From Gyrodactylus bullatarudis (lineage: Eukaryota; Platyhelminthes; Monogenea; Gyrodactylidea; Gyrodactylidae), in contig SSNU01000042.1 of NCBI GenBank assembly GCA_012064415.1, positions 88,701-152,700 on the forward strand: a DNA stretch of 64,000 nucleotides, given 5' to 3'. Every line of letters begins with the position of its first letter. Within the stretch, counting starts at the first letter, position 1. This document shows, in pieces, positions 1-13,000 of the stretch. A program made the position numbers and the translations under genes. A model generated the notes under the pieces. It ran no database searches and was not told the DNA's origin. It worked only from the letters and a program-made list of their open reading frames with translations.

Positions 1-3000
1 CAGTCATCTGATTTCTTTGGAAGAAGTAAGTCTTGTCCCATTGTGTGTACGAATGAATAAGTTCGAAATAAGTTTGTGGGCTTATCATGGATTATTTATT
101 TTTCGATATTTTTCCGATATCCTCTAGCATCTAATGAATAATTCAGAAATAAATCCAGGAAATAGAGTAATGACTCATTACTAATGAGTTAACTTATTAT
201 ATTAATTTCATTTAGCACATGTGTATTTTTCTGATCAAAAGTAACCTTATTGGCCTATCTGCTCAATGAAACAGTAACATTAGCAAATTTGTATTTTTCT
301 GATTTATTGATCTTCAATTTGAGCTACTTTCAAAGAAAATCCACCCATAAACTCAAAAGATATTTCATATTTTATGGTCTAAAGTCATTTTTCATTTCTT
401 ATTGGTTTTTTTAATGAAAAATAAACTTGAAATCTTTAATGTAACCTAAATCCCCATCTATTTCTATCCGACAGATTCATCTCCCTTTGACGAAAAGGAA
501 TCAAATATCTCTGATCTACATCAACAAAAGAGCCAGAATTATTCCTCTAAAAGGTTAGTCCTCATCTTGTTTCATTGCCAAAGTTTTCTATTGATTTTAT
601 TCGAGTTATCTTTATGTACCAAATTACCCGAATCTGAATTTGGTTTTGAGAGCCGACTTTTTATCGAGGTTAAAATTCTCATTTTCAGATATAAAACAAA
701 ATGAGGTTTTCAAGAAAACGTTCTAATTATCAAAAAATCAACCCTTTCATCGTGAGGTTCACTCCATATATAGGGCGATTATTCAGAGTCTGGAATTCTC
801 AGTTATTTCGCAGGTCCAAACAATATCACATAATCTATTTCATAATTTACTCTCAAAAATACCAAAATGTCTCAAGGAGATATCTAAACTTGGATAAAAT
901 AATCAATATTAGTAAAAATAGGTTTTCATCTAAATCTGTTCTGGAAATAGTCTTCGCATATGCCGAAACCAAGTAACTATTCATTTTTCAACAGAATTGA
1001 AGGCAAAAACATAAAAATAAGGAATTAAATTAAAGATTAAGAAATTTCGAAATCTGAAGATCCATTATTAAAAATTTTAGAGATCCTCAAAATTGTGAGA
1101 AATATTGATCTGGGGACAAGGAAAATAACAAAAAGATTTTTTTAGTGAAATCACAAGACCATCAGAAGTTGTGTTAATTAATGAAAAAATTCTTCAAAAA
1201 GATTTTCTCATTAAATTTTTAGAGCAAATTTTCAGAATCACTAATTTATAATAATCACATCGAAATTTCCTCAGAGAAGAAATAAAAACAGGCTTCAAAT
1301 TATCTGGTTGTGAACTCATCTTCGTCTTCAGCTGCTGTAATTTTCTCCTTAATCTCTTTAGAATGTAAGCTTGTTTAGAAACAGCAGGCTCACAACTCAT
1401 AAAAGCTATCAAGCTGAAACCCTGATCTGAATTCTATTGGAAACTTAATTCTCTTAATGGTTAAATTTTGTTGAAACTCTCTTGTGAAAATTAAGATAGA
1501 AAACTGGGATTTAAACGGCCCAATATTGAATATCCTTCAATTTTAAGTTAAAAAATGCAATTTATCATGGGTTTCGAAGTGGTCTATAGACAGAAATGAA
1601 TTCTTATTTGTGATTAAAAATCAATTTTCATTAATTTGTATGTTTACTCATAAGTATGCCTTTCATATTTTATTTTTTAAAGGACAAAAATACCATTGAA
1701 TTTCAATTTTTAAATGAAATGAAAATGAAAACTAATGAAAAGAAAAAATTTATATTTGAAATAGAATCAAAATACTTGAAAGTAAACATGATTTAAGAAA
1801 AAAAATTTCACTTTACTGGTTTTTTTCGAGAGCAGAATCCGGAATGATCTTCGATCATCAAGTCAGGGTTGAAAAAAATTTTTTTCTTCTTGGTCTGATC
1901 AGATTTTCAGGGTCGATCAGTGAGGGTCAAATTTCCTCAAAAATTCTGATTTTCTAGGTTAGAGATCTCTAACTTGTCAAATAGACTTTTTGTGATGAAT
2001 TTATTTTAAAATATTTTTTCAACCCTGTTTTTGATCCAGGATCTGAGATCTGATCTTGATCGGAAAAAATTATTTTTTCTTCCCAAATTGATCTTTATCT
2101 ATCCCTCTTTCTGAGATATCATTTATTTGGTTCGCAATAAAAAAATAGCTAAGAAAATCATATTTTTAACGTCAGCATCAAATCTAAAGCGAAGACTATT
2201 TCCAGAACAGCTTTACATATTGAATAGAATTCCCATTGGAATCGTCTTGTAAAATAATTTTGAGTCTTTTCCTCGATTGGCTTTCTTATCGTCTCGATAG
2301 GGTCAAGCAACTTTGGTTATCATCAGTGAAAAGCTATCTTTGCTATATGAATTATATAGTTTGTTGATATATTTTAACGAAATTCGAATACGTTAAAGAT
2401 TTTCTGGAATCCTACTCACGTTGCCCACATTTATGATTTGAAGGCAAAATTTCTGAAAAAATTATGGTTATTTTTCAAATTTCGATTTGACGCCAAAAAC
2501 CCTATTTTCGAACTTTGAACTGAAATTTTTTATTGATTTCAAAGTGAGAGAGTGATCAAAATAAGACAAGAAAGCAGAATATCGCTGACAAATTTTCGAG
2601 AGATCAACCATTTTTGAGTGATTTCGATTTGTCGAAATTTCATTAATTTTCCAGTAGTGAAAATGATTAAAATATCGAAATTCGACTCCCAAAGGATAAT
2701 TAAGTTATGCATTAGAACAGTTTCATCATATAGTCTTATTGTGAAAAGAAAAGTCCTGAAAATCAACTTTTGATCACTCTTTCACTTCGAAATCATTCAA
2801 AATTGTCAGTTCAAAGTTCGAAAAATGGGATTTTGGCGCCAAATCGAAATTTGAAAAATGACCATATTTTTTATTAAAAAAATTTTCAAAGAAATTTTAC
2901 AACATAAGTAGGATTTTAAAAAATCTTTTACATATTTTTTGTAGCTTAATAAATTTATTTCCTAACTAATGATTGAAAAAATTATTTTAATTATTGGTCG

Positions 3001-3631
3001 AGAAGGGGTTAACTAGGAATTATTTTAACAAGTAGTTAACGTTTTTCTCAAGCAGCTCCAGACCATGATTTCTTTCAGTTGTGGACGATGATGAACTGAT
3101 AATTTTGATCAAAAACTAATTTTTCTTCTCAAAAATGATTGCAGATTAATCTACAACCTAAGATCGTTGATTGTCCACCAGGGCCAAGATTGTAATTCTG
3201 GGCATTATGTTGCGATTCGCTCGTGGAAAACGAACCAAAGACGCAATCCAGTCCCCGATCAGAGTCATCTGATTAATCGTGATGACGTCTGGTTATCGGC
3301 CTCAGACGAGTCCATTGTAGAAATATCCCGTGACAATGTCTTTCAGAGTCAAGCCTATGTCTTGTTCTATGAACGTGATCTTTACTCAAATCCTAGAAAG
3401 ACCAGTCTACACACCGGGACCCTGTCTTCAGCTACAATGCCGTTCTCTCTGCGAGATGATTGCAACTCTGTCATCAATTCCGAGTATGACTTTGACCAGG
3501 AAGAGTACATGACAGCCTTGTATGCTGAATTTGCCAACGATGATGCCTTTGGCGACTATCCGCATTTCCTAGGTTCTTTCAGTGATGAACAAGTTAATCG
3601 AGCCGACTTTATTAAGAATATGGCAATGTAG
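1..3631 (+). CDS. USP30: USP30-like ubiquitin carboxyl-terminal hydrolase, C-terminal part (partial)
   Basis: Three exons can be joined in one frame: 1-25 (donor GTAAGT at 26), 475-553 and 3145-3631, ending in TAG. The last exon opens with the catalytic histidine box of peptidase family C19 (SLIVHQGQDCNSGHYVAIRS). It continues with DDVWLSASDES, which carries the third catalytic position, and ends the domain with SQAYVLFYERD. The W-x3-SD-x3-V...V-x-S-x-AY-x-LFYER pattern looks most like USP30, the mitochondrial outer-membrane deubiquitinase, but this rests on recognition alone and another USP is possible. The catalytic Cys box lies upstream of the window. About 50 acidic residues follow the domain. 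Splice phases agree at both junctions (A|AT and AG|A). The 2.6-kb last intron holds a foldback repeat. An AATAAA lies at 3752. The USP family call is firm; the USP30 assignment is moderate. Confidence 0.8.
554..3144. other. Last intron of the USP gene, repeat-filled
   Basis: Contains no convincing exon. A 22-nt perfect inverted repeat (936-957 and 2189-2210, core GAAGACTATTTCC) brackets 1.2 kb. A foldback repeat occupies about 2376-2944. An open frame at 701-976 has an AT-driven composition rich in I, F, Y, N and K and is taken as chance. Confidence 0.5.
2376..2944. repeat. Foldback (long inverted repeat) element, family A
   Basis: The two arms (about 2376-2560 and 2755-2944) are imperfect reverse complements. 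Each contains the family signature: GAATCCTAC near the outside, a TTTTGGCGCCAAA-type segment, TTCGAACTTTGAACTG, and GTGAGAGAGTGATCAAAA toward the centre. Other copies lie at 12.8, 16.6, 26.0, 58.8 and 61.6 kb. No coding capacity was seen. Confidence 0.8.
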
Positions 3632-3751
3632 CTGTTTATTTTTTTTGATTTTAAGAAATACACACATTATATTAGAAACAAAATCAGAAATTTTATCTTG
3701 GAGTCAATGATATCAATTTATTAATCATCAATCTACTCACAAGTATATATA

Positions 3752-3757
3752 AATAAA
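3752..3757 (+). terminator. Possible poly(A) signal of the USP gene
   Basis: AATAAA 121 nt after the USP stop codon. The USP and receptor genes converge here, with stop codons 380 bp apart. A reverse-strand AATAAA at 3788-3793 could serve the receptor gene. Confidence 0.35.
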
Positions 3758-4013
3758 AAAGTTATATTCTGTACTAATAGATTGCATATATTTATTACGA
3801 ATCATAAAATTTATATAGAATAATTCCATAGCAATAGGATAATAAACTCTTCAATATTGTCAATCCTCTACTCTTTGGTTGTTTAACCCTATGTCTTTCA
3901 AGGGTTCCGTATCCTCTCATGGGATGTAACAGGAAATAAGAGGTACAAATTAAGGATATAGAATTGAAATTATCTCTCTATAGATAAACACAGAAATAAA
4001 GCATAGCATAGCA

Positions 4014-7000
4014 CTAAATGTTGGAGCTTTGTGTACACTTTGAACGGGATAAGAAACAAGATCTAAGGGCCTCCCTAAAGTTAGTTGACATTATGCAATA
4101 GATGAAGAAGTTGGCTGGATACGTCATGACCAGAAATGCATTGGCCACTGATCGGAACTAAAAGATAAAAAAACGAAATCTAGATTATTTTCTTCAAATT
4201 ATATACAAATTTTTACAACTTTTTCGGCTACTTTGGCTGATTTTGAGAAAAGAATACTCTTGAATTGTATATTTTAAGTATTTTGCTCTGATAAACAAGA
4301 TTTCATTTGAAAATTATAATTTTTAAAAACGCGCCAACAAATTTTGAATGAATTTTACTACGATAATTGGTAAAATTCACGTTTATGATCAATCTGTATG
4401 ACTTTTTCGAATGTAAATTTAAAAGAATTTTGGAAAAATGTAATTAATATCTAACAAGATCTCTTACATTCTGAGTATGGCCATTGAATTTGTGAAAAAC
4501 TGATGAAAAAGGTCATCAAACAAATGACAATACGGTGGGAAATTTATCCATTTTTTAAGGGATAAAAATAAAATTTTAATTAACTTTTTCAACAGATAGA
4601 ACAAATCCCCATGGGTAGAAAGTTTATACATATTTTAATATTTTTTCTCCCTTGGTAAAAAAAAACTGTAACGACCAGCTCATTTAGGGATTATGAATAA
4701 AACGTGAATAGAATAAAAATATCAGTTTCATATTTATTGGTTATAGCCATAGGGTGTGTATGGATTATCTACAAAAATCGTATACAGACTGTACGAATTC
4801 CGTTAGTGGGGAACTTTTTTCTTGGAAATATATTATTTATATTTTATCACTCTATATTCCAATATATATACCGTGTACAGTGTGGATAGCTCATAAAAAT
4901 AATAAACTGTATTGCAGGGAATATATATATATGCCCAAGTCTCTAGGGAGTGAACAAAATCTTTAAGCTTGGTATTATCACATTGCAAAATTACGGGTGA
5001 ATAGAAAAAAATCTAGAATGAAAATAGCAATTTCAATCAGACTCTCTTTAAAGATTGAGAGAAAATATCATTTTTCAACTTTAAGACCAATTTTGAGGAT
5101 GATCCATTCTAAAAGCACGTTTAAATTTATGAGCATCTTATAGAAAATTCTACGTTCTTTCAAATGATACTAAACTTTACTCTGAAATGTCTAAGGATCA
5201 AGTCAAAATATTGGTTTATTCAAGTGAAGTTTACACCACCACTTTAAACAATTTGATATCCAAACCCTATATCTTTCTGATCAGAATTAAATTTCCTATC
5301 AAATGGTATGACCTACTACAAAGTATGTGGACAGAAGAAAAAATACATACATAAAAAAATACAAAGGGAGGTTGTGCCCTTTTCCATATGCCAAACCTGG
5401 GGGACATTTTTATTTTTATATTATTAGAAGTTACAAGGTGTATGCCAAATAAAAAGTTTACGATGACAAAAGAATACGATCGAGAATAGCTGTAGTAAAA
5501 ATTCTTATTGGCACCAGGAAATCTGCTAATTTTGTATTTAATTACAGGTGAAAGTCCTGTAAAGTGAGAAGAGATGAATAAAAATGGAACTCTTCCCTGT
5601 TTATATAGGGCAAATTTCAGTCGAATATCATTAGTTCCCTGTAAGGACCAATCAGAATCGAGGATTGGTCATGGGGAAACTTGGATGTTATTTTTTATCC
5701 TGCTCTAAGAACGCTCAAGAAATGAGTTTTTCTTATATTTGATTTCAATAGATATAAAGATATCATTTTTCTCTATCATATGATATAATTCTTTTCGTGA
5801 AATAACTTGAAATAATAAAATAAAAAATTTGATAAAATACTGTAGCAAAACTCATATCATTTGAAAAATTTGCAAATAAAGCAATATTGAAAATCTAGTG
5901 TAATTGAGAACTAATAGTGATGATAAGAAATTACTTCTTGTAACATTGTCGGTTTCCCCATCAGGAAATTAACCGTATATATTGTTATCTGAATGGTTGT
6001 TGGGATCTCTCCGATAAGGAACAAGATTAAAACGACAATCATCATCTTTGAGATTGGATCGCTCGATTCGCTCGGTATCTGGATCTTTTTATTGACAATG
6101 TTTGTCCCGGTTAATCCCTTGAGTTCGTGATCATTCACTTCGGTTGACTTTTGATTGGCCAGGATATAAGACAATTTACGGGCAGATTTGTTGTTGAGAA
6201 GACTCTTTCGTTTCTTCGATATTCGGTTTAGGGCAAAAACTAAAAATATTGTAAAAATGATCAAAACCATTGAGGGCCCGAAATGAACGAGAAATGTTCT
6301 GAGGATTAACCAGGTTAGACGATATTCAGCTGTCATATTTGTACACTTGTACAGAGATATCTTCATAGACAGCTTCCCAACATCACTGAGAGTTTTGAGT
6401 TCCTCCTGCAAATGAAAAAAGGGGGACATACATCAAGAAAATTTATTCGTAAAAACAAGAAATTTGATTTTGAATACAACAAAAATATTGCCCCTACTCC
6501 ATCACGAAAAAGAAATCTGTCGACATCACCTAAGCAACAAAAAAGAAAGGGGAAACAGAGAAGAGGATTATCAACTAATAATCAGACAATAGATGTATTC
6601 CTCACAGCCCCAAGAGTATGAGCACATTCAACCCCCATTGGTCAATCTTGGATGAATAATCGCTACTGGTCAGATTTTCTAATGTTCCTTAAACTTGCAT
6701 GTATAATATACATTGTATATAAATGTATCTAAAGTCAGTGTTTGGTCTGAAGAGAATCGACGATAATAAAGCTTTATTCACCAATAATCCTTCGTTCGTT
6801 CTTAACACTAGCATGACTTCGAGTCAGCAAGCTCAAGAAATTTGATGATACATTTTTATCATGAAATCGATTTTGATTGGTTTTTAGGAATCAAGGCAGG
6901 GAGATATAAATAGTATTCAATTAGTGTTTCACCATCAGTGAATCACCTATTCAATGGTCATTTTTAATTGGCTAGAAAGATCTGATCCCTAAACTTAGGG

Positions 7001-10000
7001 CTTCTTTACTTTGAACCGATTTTTCCCAGAAGTTTTCACTTTTCTTAAATTGGACGCTTTTAACTTTACACTCTTCGGTTCTAAACTATGAAATTCTGAA
7101 AAAAAACATAATAATTTGTCTATTAAAGATCAACAGAAATCCTACCTGAAAATCAAAAGTTTTATGAGCTCAAATTTCATTGACTGTCCAAATAATTATG
7201 AACTAATACCTGTAATAATTTAGGATTCTAAATCTGAAGAACTTTAGGATGATAATTCGTTTCTAAAGCCAGGGATTTCATGAAAGTTTACAAAAACCTC
7301 ATCAAGGTATCGAAATTTTTGTCCTATGGTTAACTTCTAGAGTTGAAATTTTTATTGATTTCAAGGTCTGAGAGGAATCAAACGTTATTTTTCAGGGTTA
7401 TCATTAGACGCAAAAGATAATCACTCTTATTCATTTTTTGAAAAAACACACCATTTACCTCTGAAAGTCCACTTTTTTATTTTTCGATCATTTTTACTGC
7501 TTGGAAATTGATAAATTTTGATCCGTTTAAAATAGTTGTAATATAAATAACACATTTCTAATTTAATATTTATTTTCTGGATTATTATTTTCAGTTACGA
7601 GATACAAGAATAACATTTTAACGTATTAAGTCAGTGAATAAGCTCAGTTGGTAGTGCATAACGTGAGCAGAAAAATATTCCCATCATTATTTATAAAGAG
7701 TAGGGGGGGAGGGGTACCAACATTGTTTAGTAAAAAACCAGTACATTTAATTTGCCATCAGTTCAAAATCGTCTATTATTCAATTCATGCGGAATAATAA
7801 TAATAGATCTTCAATCAAATGTAATTAGTCAGAATTATGCAATGAATTACATCATTGTTCAAGTAACGTACCGAAATTCTCATCTGTGGGAACAAACAAC
7901 GAAGCTGCCTGTTCAAGTTCTCTCACCAAATGATAAATGACAGACCTGTAAAAAAATCGCCATGATTTGACTTTTTTGGGCAAATTTTGTCACTTTTTTC
8001 TAGTTTTTGATCTGAACTTGTAGAGAATTTTATCTTGATTCAATCAGTACCACTAAGCCCTATTAAATCTTTCATCAAGAGAATAAACTTTGAAATTTTT
8101 AATGAAAAAAATAGTGTGACACCCTCTACCCTTTGTATTTTGGCCAATAGCTCAGCTGATGGATGTTCAAGAATGATTCTGAGGTCAGATTCGTGATCAG
8201 CATAAAATTTTGCAAATTTGAATGAATCAATGACGAATTCTATCTAATGTTTTTTTAGTGACTTTTTAAATTTAAACGCCCATAAGTGATAATAAACCAA
8301 GTTGACATGAAGATGAGAATTTACTATTTTTACAAAAATTTCGATATTTTTCTCCGGATTCAGTGAAAAAAATAATTTTTTGAATTCTAAAACGTAATGA
8401 GCTAATAAGATGTGGAAGTTTGAAAAAATTCCAAAAAATTCAATCTGACTAAAATTAGGCCGTTTTTTCAATTTCGGAAATGTGTAACCAAATTTTCACT
8501 GTTTTGAAGCAGTTTGGGGATGATAATTGGGATCAACATTAAACAAAGAATTCGAATATGGCCATAGAGATAGCGAAGATTTTACTGTTTCCGAGAAAAG
8601 TTTAACTTTCAGATTTTGGATAATTAGCCTTCGTGATAATCGAAAAATTCAAATGGTTCAATTTCTCACAGAAATGACGAATTTCAGTGAACTTCTACAG
8701 GTGAATTCGAATTCTCCGTCTAATTTTGATCCCTATCACTTAACTGCTTCGAATCATTGAAATCGATAAAAATTTTGGGATCAAAAGTTGAAAAAGTGGA
8801 TATTTGATGCACTTTCGAAATTCAAAAAACCGCCTAATTTTGGTCTGATTGAATTTTTTCGTATTTTCACATCATATTAGCTCATTCCGTTTTAGAATTC
8901 AAAATTCTCATCTTCATGTTAATTAAGTTTAGATAGAAATGTAATATTTTCTTTGAAGGAAAGCGAACTTCTAGCTTAGTCTTCAGACTGATTGTTTAAA
9001 TGTTTTGAATCGAAATAATTGACAATCAAAACTGAATAAACAAAAAATAATTATAAAATAAGTTTAGATATGATTGCGTATAATAAATCAAATAAATAAG
9101 CCTATAGAGTTGAATTTTATAACGGTAGCTTATCAGTGATAACCTCAAAAATAGTACCAAATAAAATAAAAAATCTCATAAACTGAAAAATGAGAAGAAA
9201 ATAGTACTTTGAAGAAAATTTAAGAGATTCTGAGTAAAAATAGTACTTCACAGTAAGTTCTTGCAAAATTTAGAAGTATTTAAATCTTGTGTCATCAAAA
9301 TTTCTGATTTCTGTCAAATATTTTTCACCATTTAACTGTTATAGCGCATATTTTTCAAAATATATCCTTTCAGTTTAAATTTTAAATTCTATGGAATAAT
9401 TTTGACGTGCTATCAGCTTAAACGATGAATCTAGTTGCTCATTCATCAATAATTTTGATTGGTCGTTTACTAGTTGAAGATTACTATTCGCTGAGACTTA
9501 ATTCAGAAAAATAGTACAAAAAAGTACCGGGACAACAATTCAGTGCAGAAATAGTACCAGCTATTCTTAAATTGGGATAAGATGGGCAGATTATTTCTTC
9601 AGATTATTGCAACTCAACCAGTCCTTTGTCTAGAGTAATAATAGACCAAATAGTACTTTTTTTGGGGCCCTAGTGATCACTGATCATCATAATAGCCTAC
9701 ATAGAACTAGGTTGCTGAATCGTCCAAAGAAACATTTAATCTTGCATTTAAACATTTACGCAGATTAGGGAAATTTTGAAAAATTAATGAATTTCTCATG
9801 TTCCTTGATAGAGACAGAGAAAAAAAATCAATGTCTTTAATGAATTTTCCCTTGGATTTTTAAAACTTGAATACAAGGACTAATTCCCCTGGAATAACAC
9901 AGTGGAAATTAACCAATAGACAACTGTAAGAGTATCAAATTACAGATAAAAAACTTTTGATTTTCAAGATAGCTAAGAATATTTATTAAGAATTGATAAT

Positions 10001-13000
10001 TACAATTATTTGAGACTATATCTAAAGATAAATTCTTAACCATTAGATATTAATAGGGGTAAATTTTGTAAATTTTTGAATTTCTACTTAGTGTTTAAAG
10101 ATTTTGAATTATCGAAATTTCAAGTAGTGAAAAGGATTTTAAAAATCCGAATTCAACTCCCAAAGGTTGATTAGGTTAAGCTTTAGAACAGATTTAGCAA
10201 AATCGATTTTTGTCTCTTATCTTGATCCTGAAAAAAGGTCTTTGTCGAAAAAAAATTTCGGCGCCAAGTTCAAAAAAATCGGATTTTGGCAAAAGTTAAT
10301 TTTGCTGTAAAAAAATCCTAGATCAATTTGTTTTGGTTCAAGTTAAAACAGAAATTCTAGTGAGTAACTTTTAGTCAATATATTCGTTTAGTGATTAAAG
10401 AAAAAACGTAAAGATTTTCTTCCCTTCACTAATATTTCCCCTCACGAGACTATCTGAGTATACACTCGCATGTGTATATAAATGTTCTTTCGTAGATATT
10501 TAGTATAATGGGGAAGAGTGAAAAAATGTAGATATAATTCTCTCTTTCCTCTATCATCTAGTACAGCTGGATTTGTTTTGGGAGTGTCATGCGAGTTACT
10601 TAATGACGAATTTTCCATTAAAAATCTATCTAAAAGTATAGAGTTGAATAATCTTAAACTTTTGATAGTCCCTGAGAAGACTCAATTTCACTATTCTTAT
10701 TCATTCTTTAACCCGCCATTACAGTGTACTGGTAGCATTTAAAGCTTTAATAAATAACCAGCAGTTTCATCTTTTTAAGTTTCTACTTAACAGATAATAT
10801 TTCACGCCAATCGTTTTAAATTTGTTTAAAAATTTGGCGTAAATTCAAACGTCCGCATCTGATTGATCTGAATGGTTAATTTACTACAAACCCAAGGTGT
10901 AATCTTTTGTGTGAGTATTTCTGAAACTAATAATAATTACAAGGCAAATATCTAACATTTGAATTAGAGAGAGGTAAATTTTTTAACAATCGGATGTGAA
11001 AAGCTCATTTTAATGAGAATTTTTCAACGTAAGAAAGTTCCTATTAAACCATGTACTCTAAATTTTGCTTAGATAACCCAAATCGCAATTGAAAATGCCG
11101 ATTTTTGAATGAGCGCCAACCATTTTCAATGAAATTTTCTACTACAATCGATTAAAATCTAAATTTTGAGCCGTTTGAATGCACTGCATATTCTTAAATA
11201 TGTGTTACAGTATATTCTTAAAATTAGTTTTTTTATGAATATCCTAGTACAATCTTAAAACCAGTACAAAACTAGTAAATCCTTAAAATAATTTAAATTT
11301 CAAGGAAACACTAATTTCGTACTGAGCTTGTCTAGTTAGTCTTTTCTCTTATTCAGAAGTTTCAAGATACTATCACTAAAATTGTTCACATTTTTTTACC
11401 ATCTGATTTGAAAACAACAACTCAAATAGAAATTTATCAGACTTTAAGAGAACTGTGTTGAGAGAGCAAACCAGGACATTCAACCCAAGCTTACATGTAA
11501 CACATCTTTATCATCAAAGGATCCAGAACCAGACTTTGGACACCTCATTATTGACGAAGGTACGAATTTACTATCGAAAATCCCAAAATTCTATCGAGCA
11601 AGAGAAGATCCTGGACATCTTAAAGAGGTTATATTGGTTCTAGTAAAGGGACTTAAATAATTGGTATCAGGTTGGTATTTCTTGATGGTAGATTTACCTT
11701 GGAAAGGTTAACAGTATTCCCAGAGGTATTTATGAATCCAGAAGACTTGACCAGAAAAAAACTTCCAACACGATCGACTGCAATAGGAAATCTTCTGAGT
11801 TCTGGAAAAGGATTTTAGAGGTGCAATTACAGTAAATACTGCAGAATACTTGATGTAATTGTACAAATAGAGGTCTTTGGTGTAATTCAAAGTGTTATCA
11901 TTCCCTCTTTTATTCAAATAAATAAATAATTTTTTGGAATATTTTATGTTAAAAAAATTTAGCTTAGACTGGAAGCATTAACAGTGTTCAGGTCTAGTGA
12001 TAGTATCTTGAAACTTCTGAATAAGAAAAAAGACTAACTAGACAAGCTCAGTACGAAATTAGTGTTTCCTTAAAATTTAAACTATTTTAAGGATATACTA
12101 GTTTTGTACTGGTTTTAAGATTGTACTAGGATATTCATAAAAAAACTAATTTTAAGAATATACTGTAACATATATGACTCGCCCTACTCTGAATGATCTA
12201 ATAATAATTGGGTTAAAATGATAAAATTCTATTGGACTCACCATCGGCATGGTATGTTCGATTGCATAATGAAACGACAGCGAAACGTAAGCATGGATAT
12301 GAAAGATTACATCGGCTAGAAAGAGGCCAAACATCATGAGTAGGACCTGTTTTTGTTTACAAACATCTCTTTTGTTTGCTTCCATTGGTCTGAAATTTTC
12401 AGAGTAAGAACATGTTTTTAAAGCTACTTCAGTTGGTTTTATGGATTAATATAGAGAATTGTTTAAAGACTTAAAAATTCACTGGGAAATTGAATTACTC
12501 CTATTGTAGTCTATTGTCAGCAGATAATATACCATACTTTTTATGACTGAGAATATAGTTTTAAAGAATGAATAAATTTGTCATTTTTTTGTCAATATGT
12601 TCTAATTTTTGATGAAATAACACCTCTCATAGGAATAAAGTTAGTAGTGCTACCTTAAAATTAAATTTTTTTTCATTAGACTGAATTATCTATAATTCTG
12701 TGATGAGGAAACAGCTAACTCCTACTTTTGAGTACTCTTCAAAGATTTCCAAGGGTTAAAGTTTTTCGGTGAGACATAAAACCCGAGCTAGGACTAGGAT
12801 TAGCTTTAGCTTAATATGAAGATGGGAATTTAGGATTTTAACATCAAGAAATCGAATTTGATCAAGATTTTTTGGAATCTAGATCATGAGTGGTCCTCTT
12901 TCAGAAAACAGAAAATTTTTTTAGAAAAAATCAATTTTTAAGGAGACTACCGAAAATTTGAAATCTCAAAGTAGCGCCAAAATCCCATTTTTTTGAACTT

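Larger units (their letters stand above)
6406..11207. other. Receptor intron 2, distal part
   Basis: No convincing exon. It holds a repeat related to 35440-35560 (about 6735-6850, core GTGTTTGGTCTGA), a partial family A copy (about 7255-7450), two tRNA-like A-box fragments (about 7637-7672 and 8139-8197), a family B foldback (8295-8930), a cluster of AATAGTAC motifs (9147-9656), a partial family A copy (about 10095-10320) and a family E copy (about 11040-11160). An open frame on the plus strand at 6412-6621 is rich in K, R, S and T and is not supported by splice context. Confidence 0.4.

Noticed and set aside
6412..6621. A basic 69-residue plus-strand frame in a receptor intron
   Set aside because: Composition is low-complexity K/R/S/T, it overlaps the acceptor of receptor exon 5935-6405 on the other strand, and no promoter or splice support was seen.
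7637..8197. Two tRNA A-box-like stretches (TAAGCTCAGTTGGTAG and TAGCTCAGCTGATGG)
   Set aside because: Neither has a full cloverleaf nor a convincing B box; probably chance or very old SINE/tRNA fragments.
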